From: Rhyzopertha dominica
Lineage: Eukaryota > Arthropoda > Insecta > Coleoptera > Bostrichidae
Assembly: GCA_025024175.1 (NCBI GenBank)
Contig: QCXZ01000001.1
Coordinates: 27,522,942 to 27,586,941 of the forward strand
Direction: 5' to 3'
DNA: 64,000 bases
Below, in pieces: positions 10,867-21,407 of this stretch; position 1 is the stretch's first letter, and the number at the start of each line of letters is the position of its first letter. The notes beneath the pieces are model-generated. The model saw nothing but the letters and a program-made list of their open reading frames with translations, had not been told where the DNA came from and ran no database searches. The translations under genes were made by a program, and so were the position numbers.

Positions 10867-12600
10867 TGTGAAAGTACCGAGTGTCTATGTGGAATAGAGT
10901 TTATTAATGAAACATACAATTTATGATATAACCTCTTTGCTATGTTATTCATAATGTCATCATTAGTAGACACTAATTATCTGCTAATAATTTGCTATGG
11001 ATCGATTTTTTACGAAATTAAAAGTACAACAAAAAGTACATCCATAGAATCAGGCATATTCACAGAATAATTAAGTTTAGTTACGTTCAATAAAAGTTGA
11101 AATATTGTTAAAACTGGCTTACGGCATAACATTTAAGGCATAATGCATAATAAAAGAGGTGTTATGACGGAGTCGTCAATCAACGCATTCAGCCGAAACC
11201 ATTTTTCTCATGTTTATGTGCGGGAGAGATAGAGATGTGTGGCTGGGCGTTCTTTTTGATACGTACTGTCTTTTATGCTAATAAACCAACCCGTTTGACT
11301 CCTTCAAACGATAGTTCGAAAATTATACATCCAAACAATTTCAGCGGTTTATTCCATTCTTAAAAAATATACAATTCAGTACAAAATTCAAAAAAAAATA
11401 GATACTTGTCATTGTCAGATTACTACTTAATTTACCAATAACTACTACACACTTTTCGCAATTAAAAGCCTGTCATTTAAAATTGAAAACTAACACGATT
11501 TTATTGGTTTCACAACATATAGTCCTCTCTCCCCTCCATCATGATATTGTAAATGTTTTACTTGAAATAATTTTTTTGCTTTACCCTTTTGTCCAAGTGG
11601 TTAATATGACAACAATGACAAGGTGACTGTACTTTTAATACCGCAAAATAACTAGAAGGATACAAACCTATTGTACATATGTAGAAATTATTGTGAATGC
11701 TTTGTTCGAATGGTTTGATAATAATGTCCATCTTTTATAATATTCAGGAAAATTATTTATTTTCACATTCGAGACATATGTATTATTTCTGTAGAATTTG
11801 CTACAGCAAATTAACTTTCCATAGATTTTTGAAACCAAACGACAAAGAAAATTTGTAACATCATTACAACTTTACAGAATGCTTTCATTTTAAAATTTAT
11901 TTAGGAATTGTGCAATTAGACAAAAAGCATAGAGGCATACCTTTTCTTTCATCTCAAGAAATATTTTTCATACTGGTCCTCCCATATTGAAAATAAATAA
12001 AAACAAAAATAAATTTTACTTAGTAACTTAAAGCTTCTCCGATCAACATATAATAAGAATAGACTTTAAAGTTTAAAGGTAACTAAAGGCTTAACACACC
12101 CAACATTCCTACCTTTGTTTAATATTAAAAGATGTAGAGGTTATTTTAATGAAATACATATTTCTTCTATTGAAGTTTGTGAGGCCACTATTGACGAACT
12201 TTTCGATTTCTATATCCCTGTTCCGAACATTAATCAGATATTTTTGACGAAGCATTTTCCTCGGGAAATTTTTGCTACGAATATTCTATGTTATACAAGC
12301 AAGTATATAGAAGAGTGTCAGTAACTAGCACACATAACATATTAAAATTAGAGTTGTCAAATTCTGAAATAAAAAAATCTGGCATTGGATAAAGTACTTA
12401 CCTTACTAAATACCTAAGAATATGTTTTTTCAAGTGGCGCACAGACAAGCTTTTAATATATTATATTAGTACGCAAAGTTAACTTCTATTTGTTCTTGTA
12501 AAAAATACAGCAACCGGCTTTTTCAGAATTAGTTGAAGTCTGTTATCCGAAAGCTAACTGATGGTTCTAGTTAGGTTTGCTTTTTGAGTGCATTTCAGAC
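10867..12600. other. gene-free AT-rich stretch upstream of the receptor
   Basis: No coding sequence recognised. It should contain the receptor promoter, but no TATA or initiator can be assigned with confidence in such AT-rich DNA. Confidence 0.4.
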
Positions 12601-13080
12601 AGATGGTATAATCTAATCGAACCCTAGGTAGATCGTAAGTGTATATTAAGAATAATAGTGGTTCCAATATCGACCCTTGCTGGAGTCTTTTCTATTCCAC
12701 TTTCTAAGGTGAGAATATTGTTTCTTGAACTGAAAAGCATTGTACTATATTAGTTAGGGAAGTAGTGAGATAAGAATCTAAGACAGGTTATTCTATTTTA
12801 AGTAAGAGAAATGTACGGTCATCACTGTCGAAAGCCTTGCTGAGGTCCAGAAACAACTCAGGGGCGTGCTGTTTTGTACTAACAGCTTCCAGGACTACTT
12901 CTAGTAGGTATCTGATAGATAGCAGGCACTGTAGACTTTTTCTTTCAGAAACATAAATGCATTGTGACTTGGAGTAAAGAAACGACCCATTTCCAAGAAT
13001 CAATCATTCTCTTAAGACATANTTTTATTAAAGATCTNCTAACNACTCATTTTTTCAGGTCATCGGAAAAAAAACACTAA
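12600..13080 (-). pseudogene. non-LTR retrotransposon RT fragment (Jockey/CR1-like)
   Basis: Minus-strand pieces of a reverse transcriptase: FLDLSKAFDSDDRTFLLLKIE at about 12,788-12,860 (RT motif A, catalytic Asp in LDLSKAFD) and, after a frame change, LQQGSILEPLLF plus LIYTYDLP at about 12,620-12,680 (motif B, normally QGSILGPLLF). The spacing and order fit. It is truncated on both sides, three N bases lie at 13,022-13,044, and several frames are needed. This is a different lineage from the element that starts at 13,448. Confidence 0.7.
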
Positions 13081-13447
13081 CTGGTTGCTGGTTCAAAAGC
13101 AATATTTTGGATTTCGTTCAATATGCGGCAAATTGAATAATGCACTTAAGCCCGCATACCAGCTTGGTTTAAAAAAATATTCATTTGTATAGGACAATGT
13201 TTCTGTCTTATTTTTAGTATTATCCTTATTCTGATTTGTATCGGTAGTTAGGTTATTATTATATATTCCATTAGTCGTCTTACTAGACTCCACGGTGAAT
13301 TTTCTTTATGGGCTGCATTATATTTATACTGAGTATTATAAACAGCTCTGGCTTTCACTATTTCTTATGTAGGCTCTTGCAGTGCTGCTTATAAAAGGTG
13401 TCATCAATTTTTCCTTCAAAAAATCCTTATGATTGCCCTTTGGTGTT
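13081..13447. other. spacer between two retroelement remnants
   Basis: May contain the 3' tail of the LOA-like element. No poly(A) or microsatellite tail is obvious on the minus strand, and no coding sequence is recognised. Confidence 0.3.
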
Positions 13448-15319
13448 TTAATCTTTACCGATATCTGGCGTCAACCATTGTTTGTTACTGTTGTACTTTC
13501 CTTTGTTATTCTGTACGGTCATCAAATATTCTATTCTAAAGGCTTTCCGAGCTTCATACTCTACCCTTGCGTGTAGAGGTTCCAGTCCCAGAAGCACATC
13601 CATAGATACAGTAGGTGTTGTTCTCATGCCACCGGTTATCGTAAGAATTGAATTTGTCCTAATGCTTTCCTGATATTGTGTTTCGCAGTAGAGTTCCACC
13701 ATACCAGGGCGGCGTAAGTGATGAGAGGTCTCACCACAGTTGTGTACAGCCAGTACGCGACCTGTGGTTGAAGTCCCCAACTGTTTCCCCAAAGACGTCT
13801 GCACACCCACAGTGTTGCACACGCCTTTCGGCTGATTTCGTTAACATGATCCGTCCAAGCAAGTTTGGAATCCAGGGTTACACCTAGATACCTCACCGTC
13901 GATACCGGATTAAATGTTACGTTTTGCAAAGAAGGCCATAGAATGGATCCCTGTTTGCGTTTATTGGTGAACACTAAGAGTTCCATTTTTACCGGATTAA
14001 CCCACAAGCCTCTTTGTTCACACAATCTGCTAGTCCTGTTTAGAGCAATTTGGATCAGCTCTGAGACCGGCCCCAGAAATTTACCTGAAATAACAATGCA
14101 CAGGTCATCTGCATAGGCCTGAGCATAGTATCCGTTTTTGTTAAGGCCAACAAGGAGAGTGTCCACGAGGAGAGACCACAAGAGGGAAGATAATACGCCT
14201 CCTTGCCGACAACCTCGCACGGCGGACGCCTCCACCCTAGTTTTCCCCAAAGTTAGCTCTAAGCGAAGGCAACGGAGCGTCGACTCGATCCATTTTACAA
14301 TGGCTCGATTAGCGCCCTTGCTTGCTACCGCAGAACAAAGAGCCTCGAATGAAGGATTGTTAAAGGCTCCTTCAATATCCAGAAAGGCAGCTAGAGCCCA
14401 TTCCTTTTTGGATAACGCATCCTCAGCTCTGCAGGTAAGCTGATTGAGTGCTGTTTCCGTAAACATGCCTAAAGTGTAGGCATGCTGATTTGGGTGTAGA
14501 GGTGTGTCAACTAACACCCGATCCCTTAAATAACGCTCAACCAGCCTTTCGCTCGCCTTCAACAAAAACGAGGTCAAACTGATCGGCCGAAAATCATTAG
14601 GCTGGTCATAGTGAACGACACCGTCTCCAGGACATCGGTATATGTCCCAAGGCTAATGACGCTTTAATTATGTGATAAAGCGGTCCTACGATGACATCAC
14701 CCGCCTCCCTGAGAAGCGCGGGAAAGATGTCATCAGGTCCCGCCGACTTAAATAAGTCAAAGGAGTTGATTGTCCATCTTAGTTTGTAAAAGGTCACGAC
14801 ATCCGAGGCCATGTCCCAGGCTTTCTCAGCCCTGGTTCGTTTGGCCGCGTTGTCGTCCAAACCAGTATCGGATCCAGAAAAGTGAGTCTGCAGCAGACAC
14901 TCTAGCGCGGCGCCTTCAGTTTCCGTATAGAAACTATCCGGCAGCCGCAGAGCGCCAACTTTCACCCCACTCTTCCCAAAAACTTTTCTAAGTCTGCAGA
15001 CAGTTGGAAGCTGTTCTATGCCGGAGAAAAACTTCTTGCAACAGTCCTTTTTCCTCTTTTTAATGAGGCGCTTAAACCTTCTTTGTGTTTCCTTATAGGA
15101 TTCCCATTCGAAAGGCTCATTTAGTCGCATAACGCGGTTGAACTTTTTACGAGTTTTCCTTCGCAGCGACTTTAATTCACCGTTCCACCACGGTGCTTTT
15201 CTGTTTTGTGTAACCTTTTTTAAAGGGCAGTTTTCCTCAAAGCAAGTGATTATGGTCCCTGTTAACTTTTCAGCGGCCCGGTCCATTTCTCTACTAGTTT
15301 GAGGTCTAGGTCGATACAT
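13448..15319 (-). pseudogene. ORF2 reverse transcriptase of the LOA-like element
   Basis: Three frames: 15,319-14,606 (linker and fingers; FKSAGPDDIFPALL), 14,577-13,636 (palm: FLDIEGAFNNPSF motif A, GCRQGGVLSSLLW motif B, AYADDLCIV motif C with intact YADD, VRYLGVTLD motif D) and 13,822-13,448 (thumb and tail: ITGGMRTTPT, LLGLEPLH). Motif B lost the usual Pro of GCPQGG. No RNase H domain is recognised after the thumb, so the 3' end may be truncated. Confidence 0.8.
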
Positions 15320-15364
15320 CGAGATTTTAGCCGATAGGTCCTTCCGATATGAGTCTCAGTCGGT

Positions 15365-16044
15365 TTATCTCTGATTTCTGAAGGTACATTTTGCCCCTTT
15401 CGCATCTCTTTTTAGCTTGAATTGGATGTATCTGTCGTCCGACAAACTTCGTTCCCTCAGTACCCTCCAATCATAAAAATATTTTACCACAGCTGCAGAG
15501 CAGAGTGTGATATCTAATACCTCCCTTCTGGCACTGGTCACAAACGTTGGTTTTGACCCAACATTCATCACCTCGAGCCCAGACGTGGCTACATATTCTA
15601 AAATCGCCCGTCCCCTCTGGTTCGTGTCGCTACTGCCCCACATAATGTGATAGGCATTTGCATTACACCCCAGAATACCTGGCAGATTGTTGTTTCTACT
15701 CCACTCAACCAGCTCACAAACTTTTTGTGAGGGTGGTAGAGTAGGCGAGTCATAAGGTAGATATGCCGAGGCCACGACAATGTCCTGTAGGCCTGATCCA
15801 TCTCTTAATTGACATATTACCGCTACAAAGTGTCTTTCGACGAAGTTCCTTAAGGGTCGCACACGCAGGCTTTTGGCAGCGAGCAAGCAAGCTCTCGGTC
15901 TTTCACCCGCCAGTACCTGAAAAACACAGAAGTTTTTGCAATTAAAGCCNCCCNCTGAGCCTCGAGAAACCCAAGGCTCTTGAATTAGAGCAAAACTTGT
16001 ATGCATTGCAATCCTAAAAGACTGGACGTCTCATAACTGCGATG
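15365..16044 (-). pseudogene. ORF2 apurinic-type endonuclease domain of the LOA-like element
   Basis: Motifs in order: LIQEPWV (catalytic Glu), GCNANAYHIMWGS (normally DFNAHH.LWG), then SDDRYIQF near the end (normally SDHRYI). The catalytic His of the last motif is Asp here and the DFNAH Asp is also altered, so nicking activity is unlikely. There are two N bases near 15,951-15,954. The domain start lies on the far side of the Gypsy insertion. Confidence 0.75.
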
Positions 16045-16048
16045 CAAG
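16045..16048. repeat. target-site duplication (left), caag
   Basis: Identical to 21,404-21,407. The uninterrupted LOA-like ORF2 frame needs only one copy, which confirms it as a true 4-bp duplication. Confidence 0.85.
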
Positions 16049-16386
16049 TGTTTATTAAATGAAAACAATAACGATGGATGTTAACTCAAAATAAATGTCC
16101 TTCAAACTGCAATGCTGCTCCTCGCGTCCTCCACAGCACTGTCACCGTCTTAACGTCTTTGAACAAAACTCCCTTGTTTTAACGTCTTCACCTTATTATT
16201 ACAACGTCTTCACTTTATTATTTATTACGTCTTCACTTGAGATCTTAACTGTACAACTGTACCCCTGTACTCCTACGTCACTCGCGCCCGTGCAGGTTAT
16301 ATCCGTTCGCCCGAAGAGTCCCGAAGTTACCCGACGCTTCTACTCGCGCGCGCGGATTTAAATCGCGAGACGTAACGTTTCCCACA
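16049..16386 (-). repeat. 3' LTR of the Gypsy element, 36 bp shorter than its partner
   Basis: Matches 21,066-21,403 at a constant offset of 5,017. It lacks the 36 bp that in the 5' LTR lie between the terminal tgt and ttattaaatg. The terminal tgt and the flanking caag are retained, so the loss is an internal deletion next to the U5 end, after or during integration. The pol frame terminates inside this LTR. Confidence 0.85.
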
Positions 16387-18995
16387 ATTCGGCCGTCCTG
16401 CTGGTCGCCCGACTTGGGAGACAATGTTTCCTCTTCCTCCTTCCTTCCATGCTCTGCGAAATCTCCTTGGTCTTCTTTTCCTCGATCTTGTTGTAATGAG
16501 ATCCACGACTTCATGAATTCGGCACAAGTGGAAGTTTTTTCTGGTCCTTCGTGTAATCCTTGTTTTTGGACGTCATATGTATCATTTCCTTTTATTTTAG
16601 TGATACGGTAGGGCCCAAGGAATTTGGATTTTAACTTTAATCCTGGTCCGAACTGAGTCCTCTTTATAGCAACCAATTCTCCTAGTTTGTATTTACGTGC
16701 ATCGCGTCTTCTAAGGTTGTAGGTTTTCCTGTTTTCTTCTTGAATCCTTGCAATATTTTCCTTCGCCTTCCTTCTTAAGTTTTCTCTCTCTTCTCCGAAC
16801 TGGCGGCGGATTTCTTCTTCAATGAGGTCACTTATTCTGGGCAGTGACCCATTCTTCATCTTAACTCCTACCAGCAGCTCAAATGGTGTTGTGTCCACAC
16901 TTCTTTGGTATGTGCTGTTCAGAGCTCTCTGAACTTCATCTACATGTCGGTACCATTTCGTCGGATCGTCAAGACATAATTTAGTAAGTACGGGAATTAT
17001 GATGGAGTTGATTCTTTCTATCTGGCCATTTGCTCTTGGAAGTCCTGTTGTTACACAGCAATGACGAATCTTTTCTGCATCGCAGTAGTCCTTAAATTCT
17101 TGCGACGTAAAAGCGGAGCCTCTGTCAGTAATTATGTTAGTTGGATTCCCAAATGTTTTTCTTTGAAGTTCTAATTTCGATATAACCTCTTTTGTTGTCG
17201 TCGACTTNGTGGGATAGAGCCAAACAAACTTAGTAATGGAATCTATTACAGCTAAGATGTGTTTGTAATTTTTATTCGTAGATTCAAGCGGTCCTAAGTG
17301 ATCTAGATGGTAAGTATCGAGCGGTCGACATTCTTTTGTCAAAGGATGAAGGAATCCTTCTTGTTTTCCAGTTTTTCGATTGGCTAAAATACATGGAACA
17401 CAATTACGAATGTATCGCTCAATCTTCTCTTTCATCTTGGGTATAAAATAGTCACGTCTAATTATTTCCTCAGTCTTCTTAACGGAAAAGTGTCCATTTT
17501 CATGAGCCATTCTGATGATTTCTTGCTCCATCATCTCGGGAATTAGCAATAGTTCATTTTCACCAATCATTTTATAAAGTAGTTCGTCTTTCAGTAAGTA
17601 GTCCTCGTATGGTTTTTCCTTCAGAACTTCTCTAATGGTTTTAATCCTTTCATCTTCATCTTGAGCCTGCTTAATTCTTTGGTGTAGTCCGTCAACAATC
17701 ATCATCACGGGGTGTCTGCTTAAAGCATCCACGTGTCTCATCCTGCTTCCCGATCTGTGTTCTATAACATAGTCAAATTCTTCAAGAAGAAGTGCCCATC
17801 TTGCCACCCTTGTCGTGAGATCTTTCTTGGCCATGGTCTTTTGGAACGCTGAACAATCAGTGACGATCTTAAATCGATTACCCAGCAAATAAATCCTCAA
17901 TCTCTTCAAAGCTTCCACGATCGCTAAAACTTCTAGCTCATAGCTTGAATATTTCATCTCGGCAGGAGTAGTTTTCTTACTCGCATAGTAAACTGGATGA
18001 AAACAATTATCTTCATATGATTTTTGTAGTAGAATTGCGCCATAACCATCCTGGCTTGCGTCAGTATGAAGTTCTGTTTCAGCACCTAGCCTGTAAATGC
18101 TTAATACTGGTTTATCTGAAAGCGCCTTCTTAAGCGTAACGAAAGCATTACGTTCGACTTCTCCATATCGGAATTGCTTATCATTTTTGAGTAAATCGCT
18201 TAGTGGTTTTGCTATAATTGAGTAAAATGGGATAAACTTCCTAAAATATCCAGTAAGACCCAAAAAACTTTGAATATGCTTAACAGTTGTTGGTTCCGGA
18301 AAGTTTAGTACTGCTTTCGTTTTCAAATCTGATGGATAGATCTTGCCTTCTTCTATACGATGTCCTAAAAATTCTACGGATCGCTTAACGAATTGGCATT
18401 TCTTCTTGTTTATCTCCAATCCATATTCTTTAGCAATTTGCAACACCACAGTCAATTTTTCAACAGCTTCTTCCTCATCTTTTGCTGGAATTATTAGGTC
18501 ATCCATGTAGGGTAAAACAACATTTTTGGCTGTCAAATCCCGAAATATATGATTAATAAATCGTTGGAAAACCGCCGGCGAATTGCACAGGCCAAAGGGA
18601 ACTTTAAGAAATTGGAACTGCCCTTGATGCGTCACAAAACTGGTGTAATTTCGGCTGTCCTTTTCTACGGCTACATGAAAGAAACCATTTTTCAAATCTA
18701 TAGTGCTAAATACTCTAGCCTCTTGTAATCGGTCTAATTGATCTTCAATAAGTGGTAGTGGATACCTGTCTTTAACAACTTTCTTGTTGACCTTCCTGAA
18801 ATCCACACACACTCGCGGTTGTCCATTCTTTTTCTTCACCACTACAACCTGGCTGCTATACTCAGAATTGCTTGGTTCCACTATCCCATTCTGTATCCAC
18901 TCTTCTACCTGTCTATCAACTATTTCTCTTTCAACGAATGGTAAACGCCTTGGAGTGTGGTAAATTGGTTCGTCGTCCTTCATGATTATTCTCAT
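16278..18995 (-). CDS. pol of the Gypsy element: RT, RNase H, integrase
   Basis: 905 codons open in the -1 frame relative to gag. RT: LPLIEDQLDRL region, FSTIDLKNGFF (motif A), YMDD at 163-166 (most Gypsy elements have YLDD or YVDD). RNase H: TDASQDGYGA with Asp312, then E353, D380, D423. Integrase: HHCC zinc finger (H498, H502, C532, C535) and DDE core D565, D624, E660, with 35 residues between the last two. A GPY-like tail (FGPGLKLKSKFLGPYRI) follows. One N (about 17,208) gives one unknown residue. The last 36 or so codons lie in the 3' LTR. Apart from the N, no lesion is seen. It is made by frameshifting from gag. Confidence 0.9.
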   Translation of the reverse strand: MRIIMKDDEPIYHTPRRLPFVEREIVDRQVEEWIQNGIVEPSNSEYSSQVVVVKKKNGQPRVCVDFRKVNKKVVKDRYPLPLIEDQLDRLQEARVFSTIDLKNGFFHVAVEKDSRNYTSFVTHQGQFQFLKVPFGLCNSPAVFQRFINHIFRDLTAKNVVLPYMDDLIIPAKDEEEAVEKLTVVLQIAKEYGLEINKKKCQFVKRSVEFLGHRIEEGKIYPSDLKTKAVLNFPEPTTVKHIQSFLGLTGYFRKFIPFYSIIAKPLSDLLKNDKQFRYGEVERNAFVTLKKALSDKPVLSIYRLGAETELHTDASQDGYGAILLQKSYEDNCFHPVYYASKKTTPAEMKYSSYELEVLAIVEALKRLRIYLLGNRFKIVTDCSAFQKTMAKKDLTTRVARWALLLEEFDYVIEHRSGSRMRHVDALSRHPVMMIVDGLHQRIKQAQDEDERIKTIREVLKEKPYEDYLLKDELLYKMIGENELLLIPEMMEQEIIRMAHENGHFSVKKTEEIIRRDYFIPKMKEKIERYIRNCVPCILANRKTGKQEGFLHPLTKECRPLDTYHLDHLGPLESTNKNYKHILAVIDSITKFVWLYPXKSTTTKEVISKLELQRKTFGNPTNIITDRGSAFTSQEFKDYCDAEKIRHCCVTTGLPRANGQIERINSIIIPVLTKLCLDDPTKWYRHVDEVQRALNSTYQRSVDTTPFELLVGVKMKNGSLPRISDLIEEEIRRQFGEERENLRRKAKENIARIQEENRKTYNLRRRDARKYKLGELVAIKRTQFGPGLKLKSKFLGPYRITKIKGNDTYDVQKQGLHEGPEKTSTCAEFMKSWISLQQDRGKEDQGDFAEHGRKEEEETLSPKSGDQQDGRIVGNVTSRDLNPRARVEASGNFGTLRANGYNLHGRE

Positions 18996-20602
18996 TTCAA
19001 TAGGTGCCGTCTTAATTTTTTCGGGTTTATATCTTTGTCAGTTTCCACGTCAATCTTCATGATCTCTTCAGCATCTTCTAACGGATCCGGTGCTCCTTCG
19101 GTATCAACTTTGACTTTAGTAATTCTAACTCCGTCCAAATTAATCGTCACCTCTGCTGAATCTAGCAATTCGTTACCAATAATGGCATCCACGGACATAA
19201 CATCATCTGGGACAACGTAAATTCTAGCATCAAAAACATGATCATCTATGAGAATGGTAGAATAGAAGTAGCCTAATACCTGTACCTCTGATTTACCAAT
19301 ACCATTTACAGAAATACTAGTTCTTGAGAGATTCGGAGAGCCCATTTTCTGGTATATCCGTAATTTTACCAAATTTATAGTGCTTCCAGTGTCAATTAGC
19401 GCTTCAATGTCGACACAATTAATTTTTACCATCTTAAGCATCTTGTTTCGCATAACAGTATTTAATTTATGGACAGTAGCACTGTCTTTTGAACCTGAGC
19501 TTTGCTGTTGCTGCTGCACGACTTCAGTTCTACACTCGGTCGATTTATGCCCAAATCTATTGCATTTGAAACACTTCATACCTAAACTTCTTGACTTACA
19601 TTCTTTGGATCGATGACCTTTGGATCCACAATTGAAACATCTAAAATCGGAAGCTGACTGCTTATTTTCTGATTTAGACTCAGATTTCTGTTGTCGTGAG
19701 GCAGTAGCATTTGTAGACATACGTGCAGAGTGCAAAATCGTTTTGGATTGAATGTTACTATAGATAACCAACTTTTCTTTAAAATCACGTAGAGTTTTGG
19801 CTCCGTAAAGAATAATTTTATTGCTCTGTTCGTCTGGAATACCGTCAATTATATACTGAATGAGAGCACTATCTTCGATGTCACCACGACAGGTCAGTTC
19901 CTTCATTACTAGAAAATATTCCAAAACATTTTCATTCCTCTTCAGTTTTCTTTCAGAAAGTAATTTATGCAACTGCGCACTGTTAATTTTTGAAGCAAAT
20001 TCCTCAAGCAATGCCCGCTTTAATGACCTCCATGAATTTATGCCTTTCTCGCTTTGAATAAACAACTTTGCCAGACCACGCAATGAATTCTTAGCAAAAA
20101 TAAATAACTGCAGATCATTCCAACCTAATAACGTAGACATGTCCTCCAATTCCTCTGCCCATTTTTCTATTGGATAAGAACTAGTACCATCAAATAAACG
20201 AATTGAATCCTCTATATCGCGAAAACTCATCGAAAAATTTGGAGATGGTAAAGAAAGTTGAGCCACAGAATTTCTTAAAGATTCTTGTTCGTTGTCGTCA
20301 TCTTCTGTTTCTTCATCTGGTTCTTGTTCGCTACTTTCTTGTAAGTCTTTTAAGTTCATCAGCGCCATGCAAATATTGTTGATTAAATTCTTTCTGTCTA
20401 AATCGTAATCCATGCGTAAAACGTTTGCGAAAGAAACTAAATCGCTATCCGAAAACGAATCATCCGTGTATTTTAGTTTATTTTTGAATTTATCAGAATT
20501 TGAGTCAAATTCAAATCCAGCAAATTCGCGCAACCTTTATGCAGCAGCCTTTATGTTATCCGCAATACCGGCAATTTGTCCCAACTTGACTTGCGAAGCC
20601 AT
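18992..20602 (-). CDS. gag-protease of the Gypsy element (in-frame stop near start)
   Basis: The only good start is ATG at 20,602, in frame with the long open stretch, but codon 22 (20,539-20,537) is TAA. The stop-free part is 513 codons from 20,533. Within that part there is an acidic region at 65-85 and a retrotransposon Gag core at about 120-260. Two CCHC zinc knuckles follow (Cys299 to Cys312 and Cys321 to Cys334; CFNCGSKGHRSKEC is the first), for RNA packaging. The aspartic protease active site is DTG at 381-383 (ALIDTGSTINLV). It ends four bases into the pol frame. The stop may be a recent mutation, or the true start may lie downstream. Confidence 0.8.
19016..19021 (-). promoter_or_regulatory. 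candidate -1 frameshift slip run (A6)
   Basis: The minus strand reads CCGAAAAAATTAAG about 25 bases before the gag stop, in the only overlap where a -1 move reaches pol. It is not a perfect X XXY YYZ heptamer in the gag frame, so it is only the best candidate. No downstream stem was assessed. Confidence 0.4.
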
Positions 20603-21005
20603 CTGTTGACGGTTATCACAATTAGGCACGGAAATACAGTAGTTCAACTATCACGGTTAGATACTACCTACTACGGTATTAGTTCAACACGCGCACGAAG
20701 TGGCACGCCGTCGAAATTCTTAGAGCGTAGCGTCGTAACGTAACGTAAGCAAACAAAGAAAGGATCACCCACCTCGTTTCGATGCTAAGGGTTACCTTGC
20801 TACCTTCTCGCCCCCACGTCTGCTAATAGTTCTCCCGTCCTTGGTGCTTGTCCGTCTTGCCACCCAGAGTACCTCCTTCGTCGTAGCGTTGCAGTAGTCG
20901 CGACGTAACCGATGTGCAACGTCTTGTTTACTCCGGCACTTCGTCCTTTGTCGTCTTCTTGGTTTGCCGTTTACAAATAAATCGCGATGAATATCCCCGA
21001 CTGCA

Positions 21006-21023
21006 ATCCCGGCTGAGCCCCCA
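21006..21023 (-). other. primer binding site resembling the tRNA-Pro type
   Basis: The minus strand reads TGGGGGCTCAGCCGGGAT, starting six bases after the 5' LTR. It begins with the TGG expected to pair with a tRNA CCA end. It differs at two central positions from the tRNA-Pro-type primer site that I know from gammaretroviruses. The tRNA assignment is an inference. Confidence 0.6.
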
Positions 21024-21029
21024 AAATTA

Positions 21030-21403
21030 TGTGGGGATATCAAGCAAAACGCGAATAAATGAAACGGTTTATTAAATGAAAACAATAACGATGGATGTTA
21101 ACTCAAAATAAATGTCCTTCAAACTGCAATGCTGCTCCTCGCGTCCTCCACAGCACTGTCACCGTCTTAACGTCTTTGAACAAAACTCCCTTGTTTTAAC
21201 GTCTTCACCTTATTATTACAACGTCTTCACTTTATTATTTATTACGTCTTCACTTGAGATCTTAACTGTACAACTGTACCCCTGTACTCCTACGTCACTC
21301 GCGCCCGTGCAGGTTATATCCGTTCGCCCGAAGAGTCCCGAAGTTACCCGACGCTTCTACTCGCGCGCGCGGATTTAAATCGCGAGACGTAACGTTTCCC
21401 ACA
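21030..21403 (-). repeat. 5' LTR of the Gypsy element (374 bp)
   Basis: In element orientation it begins TGTGGGAAACG and ends GATATCCCCACA, giving TGTGGG...CCCACA inverted ends. It is followed after six bases by the primer site. The U3/R/U5 borders cannot be set by eye. Its plus-strand text holds a chance open frame (21,112-21,378) that is not a gene. Confidence 0.85.
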
Positions 21404-21407
21404 CAAG
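21404..21407. repeat. target-site duplication (right), caag
   Basis: Partner of 16,045-16,048. A 4-bp duplication is within the usual 4-6 bp of Gypsy integrases. Confidence 0.85.

Larger units (their letters stand above)
16049..21403 (-). mobile_element. Gypsy-type (Ty3) LTR retrotransposon, nearly complete
   Basis: Both LTRs, a tRNA-type primer site, gag-protease and pol are all in order on the minus strand, with caag duplicated on both sides. The domain order RT, RNase H, integrase is Ty3/Gypsy. No env-like frame is visible between pol and the 3' LTR, because pol runs straight into it. The LTR copies are identical over at least the 267 bases I compared by translation, so the insertion is young relative to the decayed host element. 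Lesions: an in-frame stop near the gag start and one N in integrase. Confidence 0.9.

Noticed and set aside
15365..16044. Endonuclease as a functional host nuclease
   Set aside because: Family order with the RT, altered catalytic residues and nested insertion identify it as a dead retrotransposon domain.
16095..16361. 88-codon plus-strand frame, repeated identically at 21,112-21,378
   Set aside because: It lies inside both LTRs on the antisense strand. It is a shadow whose identity only shows that the LTRs match.
16049..21403. Errantivirus-like provirus with envelope
   Set aside because: pol runs directly into the 3' LTR and no env-like frame with signal peptide or transmembrane segment is present, so it is a retrotransposon without env.
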